19,692 nucleotides of DNA from the NCBI GenBank assembly GCA_002405835.1, contig DHMO01000054.1, positions 1-19,692 on the forward strand, read 5' to 3'. Below the pieces are notes generated by a model, which was not told the origin of the DNA, ran no database searches, and worked only from the letters and a program-made list of their open reading frames with translations. The translations under genes were made by a program, and so were the position numbers. Position 1 is the first letter of the stretch; each line of letters starts with the position of its first letter. The stretch comes from Lentisphaeria bacterium UBA4640 (GTDB lineage: Bacteria; Verrucomicrobiota; Lentisphaeria; Victivallales; UBA1829). Below, piece after piece: positions 1 through 7,534 of the stretch.

Positions 1-1039
1 CAAGTCCGATCTCCCGCGCAGTTTCTACGGAAACGACGCCGGTGTTCTCCAGCCGGTCCAGCACGGACGGAGAATCGAACATGATCGCCAAAGCGTTTTC
101 GAGCTCAGGCGTAACGCGGTCCATCCAGTCGCGGATCTTCAGCACGCGTCCCATTTCAATATCGTAACCCACGCCGCCGGGAACGATGAGACCGCGTCCG
201 AAACGGTTGCCGCAAATCGTCGCAGTCATGTTCAGAAATTCGCCGCGGATTCGTCCGCAATAGGATGCCGTGGGCAGATACGCGACATCTCCCGCGAGTG
301 CGCCGAGGTCTCCGATATGGTTTGCGATGCGCTCCAGTTCCCACGCAATTGCCCGGATCGCTTCGGAACGGGCGGAGACGCGGCACTCCGGGTCGAGAGC
401 TTCAAGAATGCGGCAGTACGCCCCGGCGGAAGCGGTGGAGGTGTCGCCCGCAACGGTTTCCATCACATGCAGAGTCTTTTTATCCGGACCGCCGCGCAGC
501 ATTTTCTCGATTCCGCGATGCTGGTAGCCAAGTGAAATTTCCAGCGTGTAAACGTCTTCACCCATGCACTGGAAACGGAAATGTCCCGGCTCAATGACTC
601 CGGCGTGGACGGGACCGACAGCGACTTCATGCGCGGCGGAGCCGTGAAGATGAAAGTAATCGGTCACGCCCGGTTTCGCCTCCGGGTCGGTGAAGCGGAT
701 CGGTTTCAGCCAGGGATGCCCCTCCGGAATGATGCCTGTCTGTTCGAAAATTTCACGTTCGAACCAGTGGAACTGCGCACACTCCGGAGTCAGTGCAGCA
801 TATGAGCCGGAAACATACGAGGAGAGCAGACGGATGCATGCGGATGCGTCATCGGTCAGAACTGCGATCAGACGCGTGCGGTCTTCCTCCTTCGGCATGG
901 CGAAGAACGACGCAACGTGCCAGCCGCGCGTGCGGACGGCGTCGTTCAGCATCTTGCGGAATTCCGCAAAAGGCGGACACGGCAGGGAGGTCATCGGCGC
1001 GGAGCCGGCGTTGTTCAGTTTCAGAAATCCGGTATCCAT
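1..1039 (-). CDS. Ehr/Hyf-type large subunit (NuoC-NuoD fusion), 3' truncated by window edge
   Basis: This reading frame is open from ATG 1039-1037 to the left edge (346 codons visible). Residues about 25-115 form a NuoC-like domain ending in the family motif WFEREIFEQTG..PEGHPWL. From about residue 135 the NuoD/HycE-like large-subunit domain begins (VGPVHAGVIEPGHFRF, LGYQHRGIEK). In [NiFe] hydrogenases the next motif is RxCGxC, whose two cysteines bind Ni. Here residues 194-200 read ETVAGDT, so both cysteine positions are replaced (Ala197 and Thr200). The alignment is anchored by the flanking HRGIEK upstream and AYCRILEAL downstream. An AGGGAG ribosome site lies just upstream, and a single base separates the gene from the hyfF-like stop. 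By family it is the quinone/catalytic-side subunit of a membrane complex. I infer an Ehr (energy-converting hydrogenase-related) protein rather than a true hydrogenase. The second CxxC motif (L2) lies beyond the window. Confidence 0.9.
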   Translation of the reverse strand, partial: MDTGFLKLNNAGSAPMTSLPCPPFAEFRKMLNDAVRTRGWHVASFFAMPKEEDRTRLIAVLTDDASACIRLLSSYVSGSYAALTPECAQFHWFEREIFEQTGIIPEGHPWLKPIRFTDPEAKPGVTDYFHLHGSAAHEVAVGPVHAGVIEPGHFRFQCMGEDVYTLEISLGYQHRGIEKMLRGGPDKKTLHVMETVAGDTSTASAGAYCRILEALDPECRVSARSEAIRAIAWELERIANHIGDLGALAGDVAYLPTASYCGRIRGEFLNMTATICGNRFGRGLIVPGGVGYDIEMGRVLKIRDWMDRVTPELENALAIMFDSPSVLDRLENTGVVSVETAREIGL

Positions 1040-1040
1040 A

Positions 1041-2486
1041 TCAAAGTTCTCCCTGGTTGAGAATGAAAGTCAGAACGAGTCCGCCGATCAGCGCAACCGC
1101 GACTGCGGCGGCGGGAACCAGCCAGAGGCGCTCCGTATCGCGCGCCCGGGCGTCGGGCGGATTGACTTCACCCGGCGTTCCCATGCACATTTTCAGACAT
1201 GCCATTGACATTCCCGCGAACACAGCGAACAGCAGCAGAAGCACAACCGCGCCGAGCAGAAATCCCGATTCGCGCACAAGCAGATACTCCGTCACGAACA
1301 GCGGCGACGGCGGAGTTCCGCAGATCAGCAGAATTGCAAGCATCCAGAGCACCGCCGTGCGCGGAAGGCGTCCGAACATTCCCCCTACCGCCGAAACCGA
1401 ACGGGTTCCGTATGCAAGCAGAATGTTGCCGGCGACAAGGAAAAGCGTCATTTTAATGACCGAATGTCCGCAGAGATGAATCAGGCTGTAATCCTCCAGC
1501 CCGCGTCCCCAGAGCAGCGCGGCAAGCCCCATGTGCTCCACGCTCGAATAGGCGAGCATCCGCTTGAAGTCGCTTTGCCGGATGATGAAGAACGCCGCGA
1601 CCACCAGCGAGAGAATTCCGAGCGCAGTCAGCAGGTTTCCGCAGAACGGCTTCAGCGGCTCCGGCGTAATCTGCCAGAAACGGATGATGCCGAGGAACGA
1701 GCAGTTCAGCAGGGAACCTGAGAGCAGAGCGGAGATCGTTCCTGGCGCTTCGCTGTGCGCATCCGGGAGCCACGTGTGGAACGGGGCGAGACCCATCTTC
1801 GTTCCGTAGCCTGCAAGGATGAAGATGAACGCGCCCTTGAACCAGCCAAGGTCGAATTTATCCGCGTGTTTCGCGAGGACGTCCATGTTCATGCCGATAT
1901 GGCCGAGCGACTGCGCGGAAACCGCCATCAGCATGGTTCCGAACAGAGCAAGACCGATGCCGACCGAGCAGATCAGCAGATATTTCCACATTGCCTCGAG
2001 CGAGCGGTCCGAACGGTGGAAGCAGATCAGCGGCGCACTGACCAGCGTCGTTGCCTCAACTGCGACCCAGAGCAGACCGAAATTGCGCGAGGTGATGACA
2101 AGCGTCATAGTCGCCAGGAACGCGAGCATGCACGGGATGAAGATGTGTTCACTCTGAAGACCGGCGAAATGACCGGGCGCGGCGGGCTTTGTCTCCGCGC
2201 GGTATTCGGCGGGAAGCCACATCAGTGTATGCACCGTCACAAAGAGGAACAGAAGCGAGGTGATGACAAGGAACAGCGAACCGGTCCGGTCAAGCCCGAT
2301 CCATTCCTGTCCTTTCCAGATGCATGAGGTCATTTCGCGCGGGAGCTGAAGACAGCAGAACGTGAGTCCCGCATGGAGCAGAGCGGCAAGGGCGAGGCAG
2401 ACGCGGATGACGATCCGGTTGTTTCCCGCGAGATATGCCGCGAGAGCCGCCGCGAGCGGGAAGAAGACAAGGAGAAGAGTAATCAT
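1041..2486 (-). CDS. hyfF-like: HyfF-like antiporter-type membrane subunit
   Basis: This 481-residue, roughly 14-helix membrane protein belongs to the NuoL/M/N-MrpD proton-translocating family. The diagnostic pattern is clear: VAVEATTLVSAPLI with Glu144, Lys230 followed by GLAPFHTWLPDAHSEAPGTISALLSG, DFKRMLAYSSVEHMG with Lys308, and a C-terminal channel lysine near Lys345 (HSVIKMTLFLVAGN). These charged residues line the ion path in this family. The length is close to HyfF and HycC-type subunits. The start ATG overlaps the previous gene's stop in an ATGA, which indicates translational coupling and supports this start. It is one of two antiporter-like subunits in the operon and presumably pumps H+ or Na+. 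The sequence alone does not tell which ion. Confidence 0.93.
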   Translation of the reverse strand: MITLLLVFFPLAAALAAYLAGNNRIVIRVCLALAALLHAGLTFCCLQLPREMTSCIWKGQEWIGLDRTGSLFLVITSLLFLFVTVHTLMWLPAEYRAETKPAAPGHFAGLQSEHIFIPCMLAFLATMTLVITSRNFGLLWVAVEATTLVSAPLICFHRSDRSLEAMWKYLLICSVGIGLALFGTMLMAVSAQSLGHIGMNMDVLAKHADKFDLGWFKGAFIFILAGYGTKMGLAPFHTWLPDAHSEAPGTISALLSGSLLNCSFLGIIRFWQITPEPLKPFCGNLLTALGILSLVVAAFFIIRQSDFKRMLAYSSVEHMGLAALLWGRGLEDYSLIHLCGHSVIKMTLFLVAGNILLAYGTRSVSAVGGMFGRLPRTAVLWMLAILLICGTPPSPLFVTEYLLVRESGFLLGAVVLLLLFAVFAGMSMACLKMCMGTPGEVNPPDARARDTERLWLVPAAAVAVALIGGLVLTFILNQGEL

Positions 2487-3184
2487 AAATCGGGATCCTC
2501 CGCAGGTTCGTTTTTCTCTTCCGTTTCATTCCAGTCGCCGAGTTTGTTCAGGCGGTCGGAGTCGATATGATCGAATTCGCGGCTGATCTGGAACACCGCG
2601 ATGCCCATGACGAAGACGAGGACGAAGACGTCGAGCAGAATTCCGAGCTCAACGATCAGCCCGTACTCCAGAGTCATTCCGGTCCCGAAAATCGTGATGC
2701 CGTTTTCAAAAACCAGGAACCCGATCGCCTGGGTGATCGCCTTGCGGCGTGCAATGACGATGAACAGACCGATCAGAATCGTCGAGAACGCAACCGGAGC
2801 GGAAAGCAGCGACGCCGAGTGTCCGGTCCAGTCGATGTTCCGGCAGAAGAGGAACGAGCCGCCCGTAATCAGCAGCGCAATCAGAATTGAAAACGAATAG
2901 CCGATCATCGGTTCGAGCTCACGGCAGACATGCGCCGAACGCATCGTCCGCGCCAGCAGCCAGGGCAGAACCAGACATTTGAGTCCGATATTCACCGCCG
3001 CGATGAAAACCAGCTCCGCATGAGGCGGCGCATCGTTCCAGTTCCACATCACCAGCGGCAGGATTCCGAGGAGGAACCCCTGAACCGCCACGAGACGGAT
3101 GCAGTGCAGAAGCCGGCTCGCCGCCACCAGCAGCAGGTCGACTCCGAGAATCGCGACAAACAGGATTTCAGTCAGTTCGGTCAT
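2483..3184 (-). CDS. hyfE-like: HyfE-like membrane subunit (NuoK-like C-terminal part)
   Basis: This 233-residue protein has about six to seven predicted membrane segments followed by an acidic cytoplasmic tail of some 35 residues. The family signature ARRKAITQAIGFLVFENGI (about residues 145-163) and the following helix with Glu179 match the NuoK-like part of HyfE-type subunits in group 4 hydrogenases and Ehr complexes. In complex I, the equivalent NuoK glutamates carry protons through the membrane. The gene overlaps both neighbours by four bases (ATGA), so it is translated as part of the same operon. The charged tail (WNETEEKNEPAEDPDL) is probably lineage-specific. HyfE rather than a separate NuoJ/NuoK pair fits the Hyf/Ehr layout. 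Confidence 0.88.
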   Translation of the reverse strand: MTELTEILFVAILGVDLLLVAASRLLHCIRLVAVQGFLLGILPLVMWNWNDAPPHAELVFIAAVNIGLKCLVLPWLLARTMRSAHVCRELEPMIGYSFSILIALLITGGSFLFCRNIDWTGHSASLLSAPVAFSTILIGLFIVIARRKAITQAIGFLVFENGITIFGTGMTLEYGLIVELGILLDVFVLVFVMGIAVFQISREFDHIDSDRLNKLGDWNETEEKNEPAEDPDL

Positions 3185-4134
3185 TTCACGCTCCCTTCAA
3201 AAATCAGCATCAGAACAATCGCGATAACGGCGAGACAGAGCGCCGTCATAAGCATCTGCGGAACCTTCAGGAACCGGAAGCGCGCCATTACCGATTCCAC
3301 CACGCCGATCATCACGGCGGTTGCGAACACTGCGATGAAATAGAGCGGAATCGAACTCAGGACGGAGAACACGCCGAACGGCATGACCGCAGTCACGAAG
3401 AACGACGCCAGCAGCCAGAGTTTCAGTGCCGCTCCGTAATGAATCAGTGCAAGGTCGGGTCCGCCGTTGTCCAGAATCATCGCTTCATGAATCATCGTCA
3501 GTTCCAAGTGTGTTTCGGGGTCGTCGAACGGCACGCGGCAGCATTCGGAAAGCATCACGATGAAAATCGCGCCGCCGACCAGCAGCAGGGAGGTTCCGCT
3601 CACGGTCCATGCCGCAAGCCCCATGCTGTTGAGCATTCCGCTGAGCGATATCGACCCGGTGAGCATGATGAAGAAAACCACAATGCAGAGGAACACCGCT
3701 TCCGCCAGAGCGGAGAAATGAACCTCGCGGCTCGCGCCCATTCCCTCAAAACTCGACCCGGTGTCCAGCGCGCCAAGCACCGTTGTCACCCGGGCGAATC
3801 CGAGAAAGTAGAGAAACAGCAGAACATCGCCGCCGAATGCGAGCGGGGAATTGCAGAACGCATACGGCAGGAACAGCATCGCACAGAATGTCGCCGCCAG
3901 CCCGCAGAGCGGAGCCAGACGCACAAAACCGCACGATGTGGAGCTGTAAACGCTCTCCTTGCGCAGCAGCTTCGCCATGTCGTAATAGAGCTGCAGAACG
4001 CGCGGTCCCCTGCGTCCGGCGAAAAACGCCTTGACTTTGTTGATGATTCCGGGGAGCAGCGGACAGAGCGCAAGCGAAAGCACGAGCGCGCCGCCCCAGA
4101 TGAAATCGTTGAGATAAGAGAGTTCTTCCATCAT
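3181..4134 (-). CDS. hyfC-like: HyfC/HycD-like membrane anchor subunit (NuoH family)
   Basis: This 317-residue protein of the NuoH/HycD family joins the peripheral large/small subunits to the membrane arm and in complex I helps form the quinone-binding chamber. Residues 37-60 carry the group 4 hallmark FFAGRRGPRVLQLYYDMAKL followed by LRKE. Residues 136-147 (REVHFSALAEAV) contain the conserved loop glutamate. Residues 197-215 carry ECCRVPFDDPETHLELTM, the acidic loop. About eight hydrophobic segments are visible. ATGA overlaps occur at both ends. The first of two consecutive ATGs is chosen because it makes the coupled overlap. The product is nearly the same length as E. coli HyfC or HycD. Confidence 0.92.
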   Translation of the reverse strand: MMEELSYLNDFIWGGALVLSLALCPLLPGIINKVKAFFAGRRGPRVLQLYYDMAKLLRKESVYSSTSCGFVRLAPLCGLAATFCAMLFLPYAFCNSPLAFGGDVLLFLYFLGFARVTTVLGALDTGSSFEGMGASREVHFSALAEAVFLCIVVFFIMLTGSISLSGMLNSMGLAAWTVSGTSLLLVGGAIFIVMLSECCRVPFDDPETHLELTMIHEAMILDNGGPDLALIHYGAALKLWLLASFFVTAVMPFGVFSVLSSIPLYFIAVFATAVMIGVVESVMARFRFLKVPQMLMTALCLAVIAIVLMLIFEGSVK

Positions 4135-6128
4135 TTCACCGCCTTCACAAGTTGAGAGCCGTCCTGCACGGAAACTTCCGGTGCGGGCGCGCGGTCAAGC
4201 AGAAATCCCCACGCAAGCATCGCAAGCAGAGCAAGCACCATAATCAGAATATAAAGATGCAGATATCCGGACTGCAGGTGATGAAAGCGGTCCGCCAGCT
4301 TCGCCGTAAATGAAAACAGCGGACGCCAGATTCCGCGGTCCGCCGCGTCCTCCGTCGCCACAGCGATCTCCGCATGGGCGGGGAACAGACCGTCCGGCTT
4401 GTGAATCTTTTTCTTCGGACGCAGGAAGCAGGCGAAGAAATCGACGAGCGGCTGAACGAATGCGGTTCCGGTGTATTCCATCCGAGCGGTGGGTTCGGCA
4501 AAGCCGCAGTCCCATGTCCCGCGCACTTCTTCCCTGCGTCCGTTCACAAGCAGAATGCGGTGAATCAGGAGCGCGATGAAGAAAATCAGCGCAAGACCGG
4601 AGAAAACCGCGATCTGGAAGATGTATTCGCTGAGACGGAACATCTCCGTTGCAACCGTATCCTGCGGGAATCCGGTGAAGTGCTGAATGACGGGCGTGAA
4701 TGTGCGGCAGATCACCGGCGCGCCCGCAGTCATCGCGAGAGTCAGCAGAAATGCGGCGACGAGCGGGAAGTACATCACCTGCGGCGTCTCCTTCGCCTCC
4801 GCCGCCTTTTCCGAACGAGGTTCCCCGAGGAACACCGCGCCGACCGCTTTCGTGAACGCGGCCGCTGCAAGCCCGCCGATCAGCGCCAGTGCAATCACGC
4901 TCAGCACCGAGACGGCGAACACCGCTCCGCGCTCCGTCATGATTCCGGCAAACGCTGCCATGTAGATCAGAAATTCTCCGAGGAAGCCGTTGAACGGCGG
5001 AAGTCCGCTGATCGAAATGGAAGAGAACGTGAATACTGTCCCTGTCCACGGCATCCGCTTGAAAAGTCCGCCGAGACGGTCCATATTCAGCAGTCCGGTC
5101 GCCTTCAGCACCGAACCTGCGGCGAGGAAGAGCGCGCTTTTGAGCACCGCGTGGTTGAGCATGTGAAGAAATGCGCCCGCACAGCCGAAAATCGCCATCA
5201 CATGGTCGCCCTTGTCAACACCGAGGAAGCCGAGACCGAAGCCGATGCTGATGATTCCCATGTTTTCCACACTGGAATAGGCGAGCAGACGTTTCAGATT
5301 GCGCTGTGCAAGCGCGAAGAGCACGCCGCCGAACGCGCCGATGAGCCCGAGAATCACAAAGCTCCAGCCGAAAATGTCAAGTGGTCCGTCGGAATTGACA
5401 AGCATCCGCAGGATTCCGTAGAAACCGAGATTGATCATGGAAGCGGACATCACAGCCGACACGGGCGCGGGTGCCGCGGGGTGTGCCTCCGGAAGCCAGA
5501 CATGCAGCGCGGGAAACCCGATTTTGAGTCCGAATCCGATCATGCCGAGCGCAATCACCGCCGCCATGAATGCCGGCGGAACATTGTCCGCTCCGCCGTA
5601 AACGAACATCAGGATCAGGAATGCCGCTCCCGCATGACACGCCAGCAGATAAACCCATGCCGCACGGAGCGTTTCGTGCGCCTTGTATTCAAATGCGACA
5701 AGCGCGAAGCTCATCATGCCCATCAGTTCCCACGCGAGCAGGAATTCAATCGGAGTCACGGCGACCGTCACCCAGGTCATCGCCCCGAGCGTTGCATTGA
5801 AGAAGAACCAGAAATATCCCTGGCGTCCGTCCGCATGCCCCTCCAGATAGCCGACCGCATGAGTCGCCGCGAGAATGCCGACCGTGTAAACCGGCAGCAG
5901 GAAGAGTGCGGAGAGACGGTCGAATGAAAACGAGACCGTCTGGATGACGCATTGCGTTTCGCCCTGTGAGCCGAAGATGACAGGTACTGCACCGAAGAGA
6001 CCGCAAATGCATGCGGCGATGCATGACAGGTATCCGAACCGGACCGCCGTGCGGTCTTTGCGGTTCGCGAGCAGGGCCGCCGTTCCGCCGATGGCGAAGA
6101 GCAGCAAAGTTGTAAGGATCTGTAACAA
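4131..6128 (-). CDS. hyfB-like: HyfB-like antiporter-type membrane subunit, TTG start
   Basis: This 665-residue protein is the first gene of the operon and matches HyfB/HycC in length. Antiporter-family residues are all in place: AWELMGMMSF (Glu134), LKIGFPALHVWLPEAH followed by PAAPAPVSAVMS (Lys202), RNLKRLLAYSSVENMG (Lys279), and HAVLKSALFLAAGS (Lys330). A long C-terminal extension ends in a lateral-helix-like and final membrane segment (YILIMVLALLAMLAWGFLL). The start codon is TTG at 6128-6126, preceded by GGGAG six bases upstream. No ATG lies nearby in frame upstream, which supports the TTG start. The product should pump ions together with the HyfF-like subunit. It is separated from the next upstream gene by a promoter region and a terminator, so it begins its own transcript. 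Confidence 0.93.
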   Translation of the reverse strand: MLQILTTLLLFAIGGTAALLANRKDRTAVRFGYLSCIAACICGLFGAVPVIFGSQGETQCVIQTVSFSFDRLSALFLLPVYTVGILAATHAVGYLEGHADGRQGYFWFFFNATLGAMTWVTVAVTPIEFLLAWELMGMMSFALVAFEYKAHETLRAAWVYLLACHAGAAFLILMFVYGGADNVPPAFMAAVIALGMIGFGLKIGFPALHVWLPEAHPAAPAPVSAVMSASMINLGFYGILRMLVNSDGPLDIFGWSFVILGLIGAFGGVLFALAQRNLKRLLAYSSVENMGIISIGFGLGFLGVDKGDHVMAIFGCAGAFLHMLNHAVLKSALFLAAGSVLKATGLLNMDRLGGLFKRMPWTGTVFTFSSISISGLPPFNGFLGEFLIYMAAFAGIMTERGAVFAVSVLSVIALALIGGLAAAAFTKAVGAVFLGEPRSEKAAEAKETPQVMYFPLVAAFLLTLAMTAGAPVICRTFTPVIQHFTGFPQDTVATEMFRLSEYIFQIAVFSGLALIFFIALLIHRILLVNGRREEVRGTWDCGFAEPTARMEYTGTAFVQPLVDFFACFLRPKKKIHKPDGLFPAHAEIAVATEDAADRGIWRPLFSFTAKLADRFHHLQSGYLHLYILIMVLALLAMLAWGFLLDRAPAPEVSVQDGSQLVKAVK

Positions 6129-6164
6129 GGAACGCTCCCGGTTTTAATAAATAAGATGGCTTTT

Positions 6165-6192
6165 AAAATACACCTTATTTGAATTTTTTCAA
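6165..6192 (-). promoter_or_regulatory. Probable sigma70-type promoter of the hyfB-G operon
   Basis: Reading the minus strand, TTGAAA (6192-6187) and TATTTT (6170-6165) are separated by 16 bases and lie about 37 bases before the TTG start. The surrounding DNA is AT-rich, in contrast to the GC-rich genes. It is a visual match only. Confidence 0.4.
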
Positions 6193-6210
6193 GCCGGAGA
6201 GCTCTAAAAG

Positions 6211-6227
6211 ATGCGTTTGCATGCGTT
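6211..6227. repeat. Tandem heptamer ATGCGTT (AACGCAT on minus strand), 10-bp period
   Basis: ATGCGTT occurs at 6211-6217 and again at 6221-6227, exactly one DNA turn apart. The pair sits about 19-35 bases upstream of the proposed -35 box of the hyfB promoter. This placement is typical of an activator site, but no regulator can be assigned from the sequence. Confidence 0.4.
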
Positions 6228-6533
6228 GCAAAGTTAAAAGGTAATATTGTAAAAGTAAATGCACTTTTGGGGAAATTGAGCAGAGACGAAGTGTGTTTAG
6301 TCTTACGAATTTCAAGCACGAAACAATGCTGACGCCTGGAGCAACATTACTAACGCACACCATCAAAACAGGGTTGGATCAGGGCAAATTTGTAAGAGTG
6401 AAGGCTCCTGATTCAGTTGAAAAGTTTTTGGCCCGGATTTCCCCTTTCAAGAGTTGTTTGTCAATAATGTCCACAGACCCCGTATTCTCATGACGGCGGA
6501 GAAGGGGGAAACGGAAAATTTTGTCTGAACACA
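6228..6533. other. Intergenic region, no convincing gene
   Basis: This gap lies between the hyfB promoter area and the terminator. Only short open frames without ribosome sites or recognisable composition are present. I see no RNA gene or repeat in it. Confidence 0.5.
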
Positions 6534-6575
6534 AAAAAACTCCGCAGCAAAAGGGGAGATTGTGCGGAGTTTTTT
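6534..6575. terminator. Bidirectional rho-independent terminator
   Basis: A perfect 13-bp inverted repeat pairs AAAAAACTCCGCA (6534-6546) with TGCGGAGTTTTTT (6563-6575) around a 16-base loop. The A/T tails on both sides make it work in either direction. It lies 20 bases past the stop of the HTH gene on the minus strand and would shield the hyf operon from that transcript. Confidence 0.88.
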
Positions 6576-6595
6576 CCGGTGTAACCGAAACAGCG

Positions 6596-7009
6596 TCAGT
6601 GATCCGTATCCACAGGGAAAACAGGAGCGGGTGTGACTGCCGGCGCAACAGGCGCAGGTGCCGGCGGGGGAATGACTGCCTGAACCGGATTCGCATCACG
6701 GTATTCCAGGGCATTCATGTAGACGCGTGCTTTGTCGCGCTCGGAAAGGGTTCCCCAGACGCGAAGCATCGCAATCGTGATCGGATCGTTCGTGTCGCGG
6801 GCCGTGCAGTCTGCAACGGAGCAGGTCTGTTCGGGGGCGGACGTCAGATTGACGATCGCTCTTCTGTTACGCGGACTGATTTTTCCGCCTTTGTTCCAGT
6901 TCGTCAGCGTGTTCTGGGTCACCCCGAGCTGACGTGACACCTGAGTCCAGGAGAGGTGATTCTCTTCCATGTAGTTTCTCAGGAGGTCGATGAGATTCTT
7001 GTCGTTCAT
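6596..7009 (-). CDS. Small Xre-type helix-turn-helix regulator with proline-rich tail
   Basis: This is a 137-residue protein. Residues about 18-43 (HLSWTQVSRQLGVTQNTLTN followed by WNKGGK) form a lambda-repressor/Xre-like HTH, so it probably binds DNA in the cytoplasm. Residues 63-68 hold a C-x4-C pair (CSVADC). The last 25 or so residues are Pro/Ala/Val-rich (IPPPAPAPVAPAVTPAPVFP) and look disordered. The start ATG at 7009-7007 is preferred over a longer frame because GGAGGG lies upstream at a suitable distance, and the promoter found here would put the longer start too close to the transcription start. The gene has its own promoter and terminator, so it is monocistronic. It lies upstream of the hyf-like operon on the same strand and could regulate it or itself; neither is shown. 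Confidence 0.82.
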   Translation of the reverse strand: MNDKNLIDLLRNYMEENHLSWTQVSRQLGVTQNTLTNWNKGGKISPRNRRAIVNLTSAPEQTCSVADCTARDTNDPITIAMLRVWGTLSERDKARVYMNALEYRDANPVQAVIPPPAPAPVAPAVTPAPVFPVDTDH

Positions 7010-7038
7010 TTTTTTTGCCCTCCATAAAATGGGATGGC

Positions 7039-7067
7039 AATGTAACACACAAACGCTTATAAGTCAA
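7039..7067 (-). promoter_or_regulatory. Sigma70-type promoter of the HTH regulator
   Basis: On the minus strand TTGACT (7067-7062) and TACATT (7044-7039) are separated by exactly 17 bases, about 30 bases before the ATG. The -35 box matches five of six consensus bases. Confidence 0.65.
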
Positions 7068-7069
7068 GA

Positions 7070-7460
7070 GCCTGTTTTCCGTTTTGTTCATTTTTTTTGA
7101 AAAAATATCATCTTTTCGATCAAATAACAAAAGGAAAAGGCGCTTTTCTCGGGCGCTTGCGGGAAACACGCGCAATCCTATTGGCTTTATATAAAGGGGA
7201 GACAGCGTATTCCATTGTTTTGTTCGATGATTTTTTCAGGGAAATGAAAAATATTCTAACTTTTTTGTTCGGACGTTTTGAGCGTAAATCAGGTGACAGT
7301 TTATTGCTTTTTGGCAATGCGGGTGATTTGTTTTATAAATTTTAAGCCGGTTCATGGAAAAGTTTTCACGGGGGACTAAAACTGAAACATCCGCTCCAAC
7401 TGCCGGAGAGTCAGACAGTTGCGTCTCCGTTTCTCCCGATTCCGCGATAATTTTTTAAAA
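7070..7460. other. AT-rich intergenic region with interlocking inverted repeats
   Basis: No supported gene lies here. An open plus-strand frame at 7097-7345 starts with TTG, has no ribosome site and has a composition unlike the neighbours. The one structured feature is at 7397-7429: CAACTG (7397-7402) can pair with CAGTTG (7416-7421), and CGGAGA (7404-7409) with TCTCCG (7424-7429). The two stems interlock, as in a pseudoknot or a switch. Confidence 0.4.
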
Positions 7461-7465
7461 TCCGC

Positions 7466-7493
7466 TTTTCATTTGCGGAAAGCATGATATATT
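7466..7493 (+). promoter_or_regulatory. Possible leuA promoter with extended -10
   Basis: TTTTCA (7466-7471) and TATATT (7488-7493) are spaced by 16 bases. A TGA directly before the -10 box makes it an extended -10. It would give a 5' leader of about 35 bases before the leuA ATG. The -35 match is weak. Confidence 0.4.
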
Positions 7494-7534
7494 ATCATCG
7501 GAAATCTATCAACACAACTAAACCAAGGTGTATT

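Noticed and set aside
4374..5927. Long plus-strand open frame opposite the hyfB-like gene
   Set aside because: It is a composition shadow: rich in Arg, His, Glu and Gln with no domain, while the minus strand encodes a full antiporter-type subunit.
1..6128. A true formate hydrogenlyase (Hyf/Hyc)
   Set aside because: Gene order fits, but the large subunit lacks the L1 nickel cysteines, so hydrogenase activity is unlikely.
6293..6493. Short plus-strand open frame of 66 codons between the hyfB promoter and the terminator
   Set aside because: No ribosome site, no recognisable sequence, and it lies in a noncoding-looking region.
7097..7345. Possible small plus-strand gene of 82 codons
   Set aside because: It starts with TTG without a ribosome site, lies in an AT-rich promoter-like gap, and its translation resembles no family.
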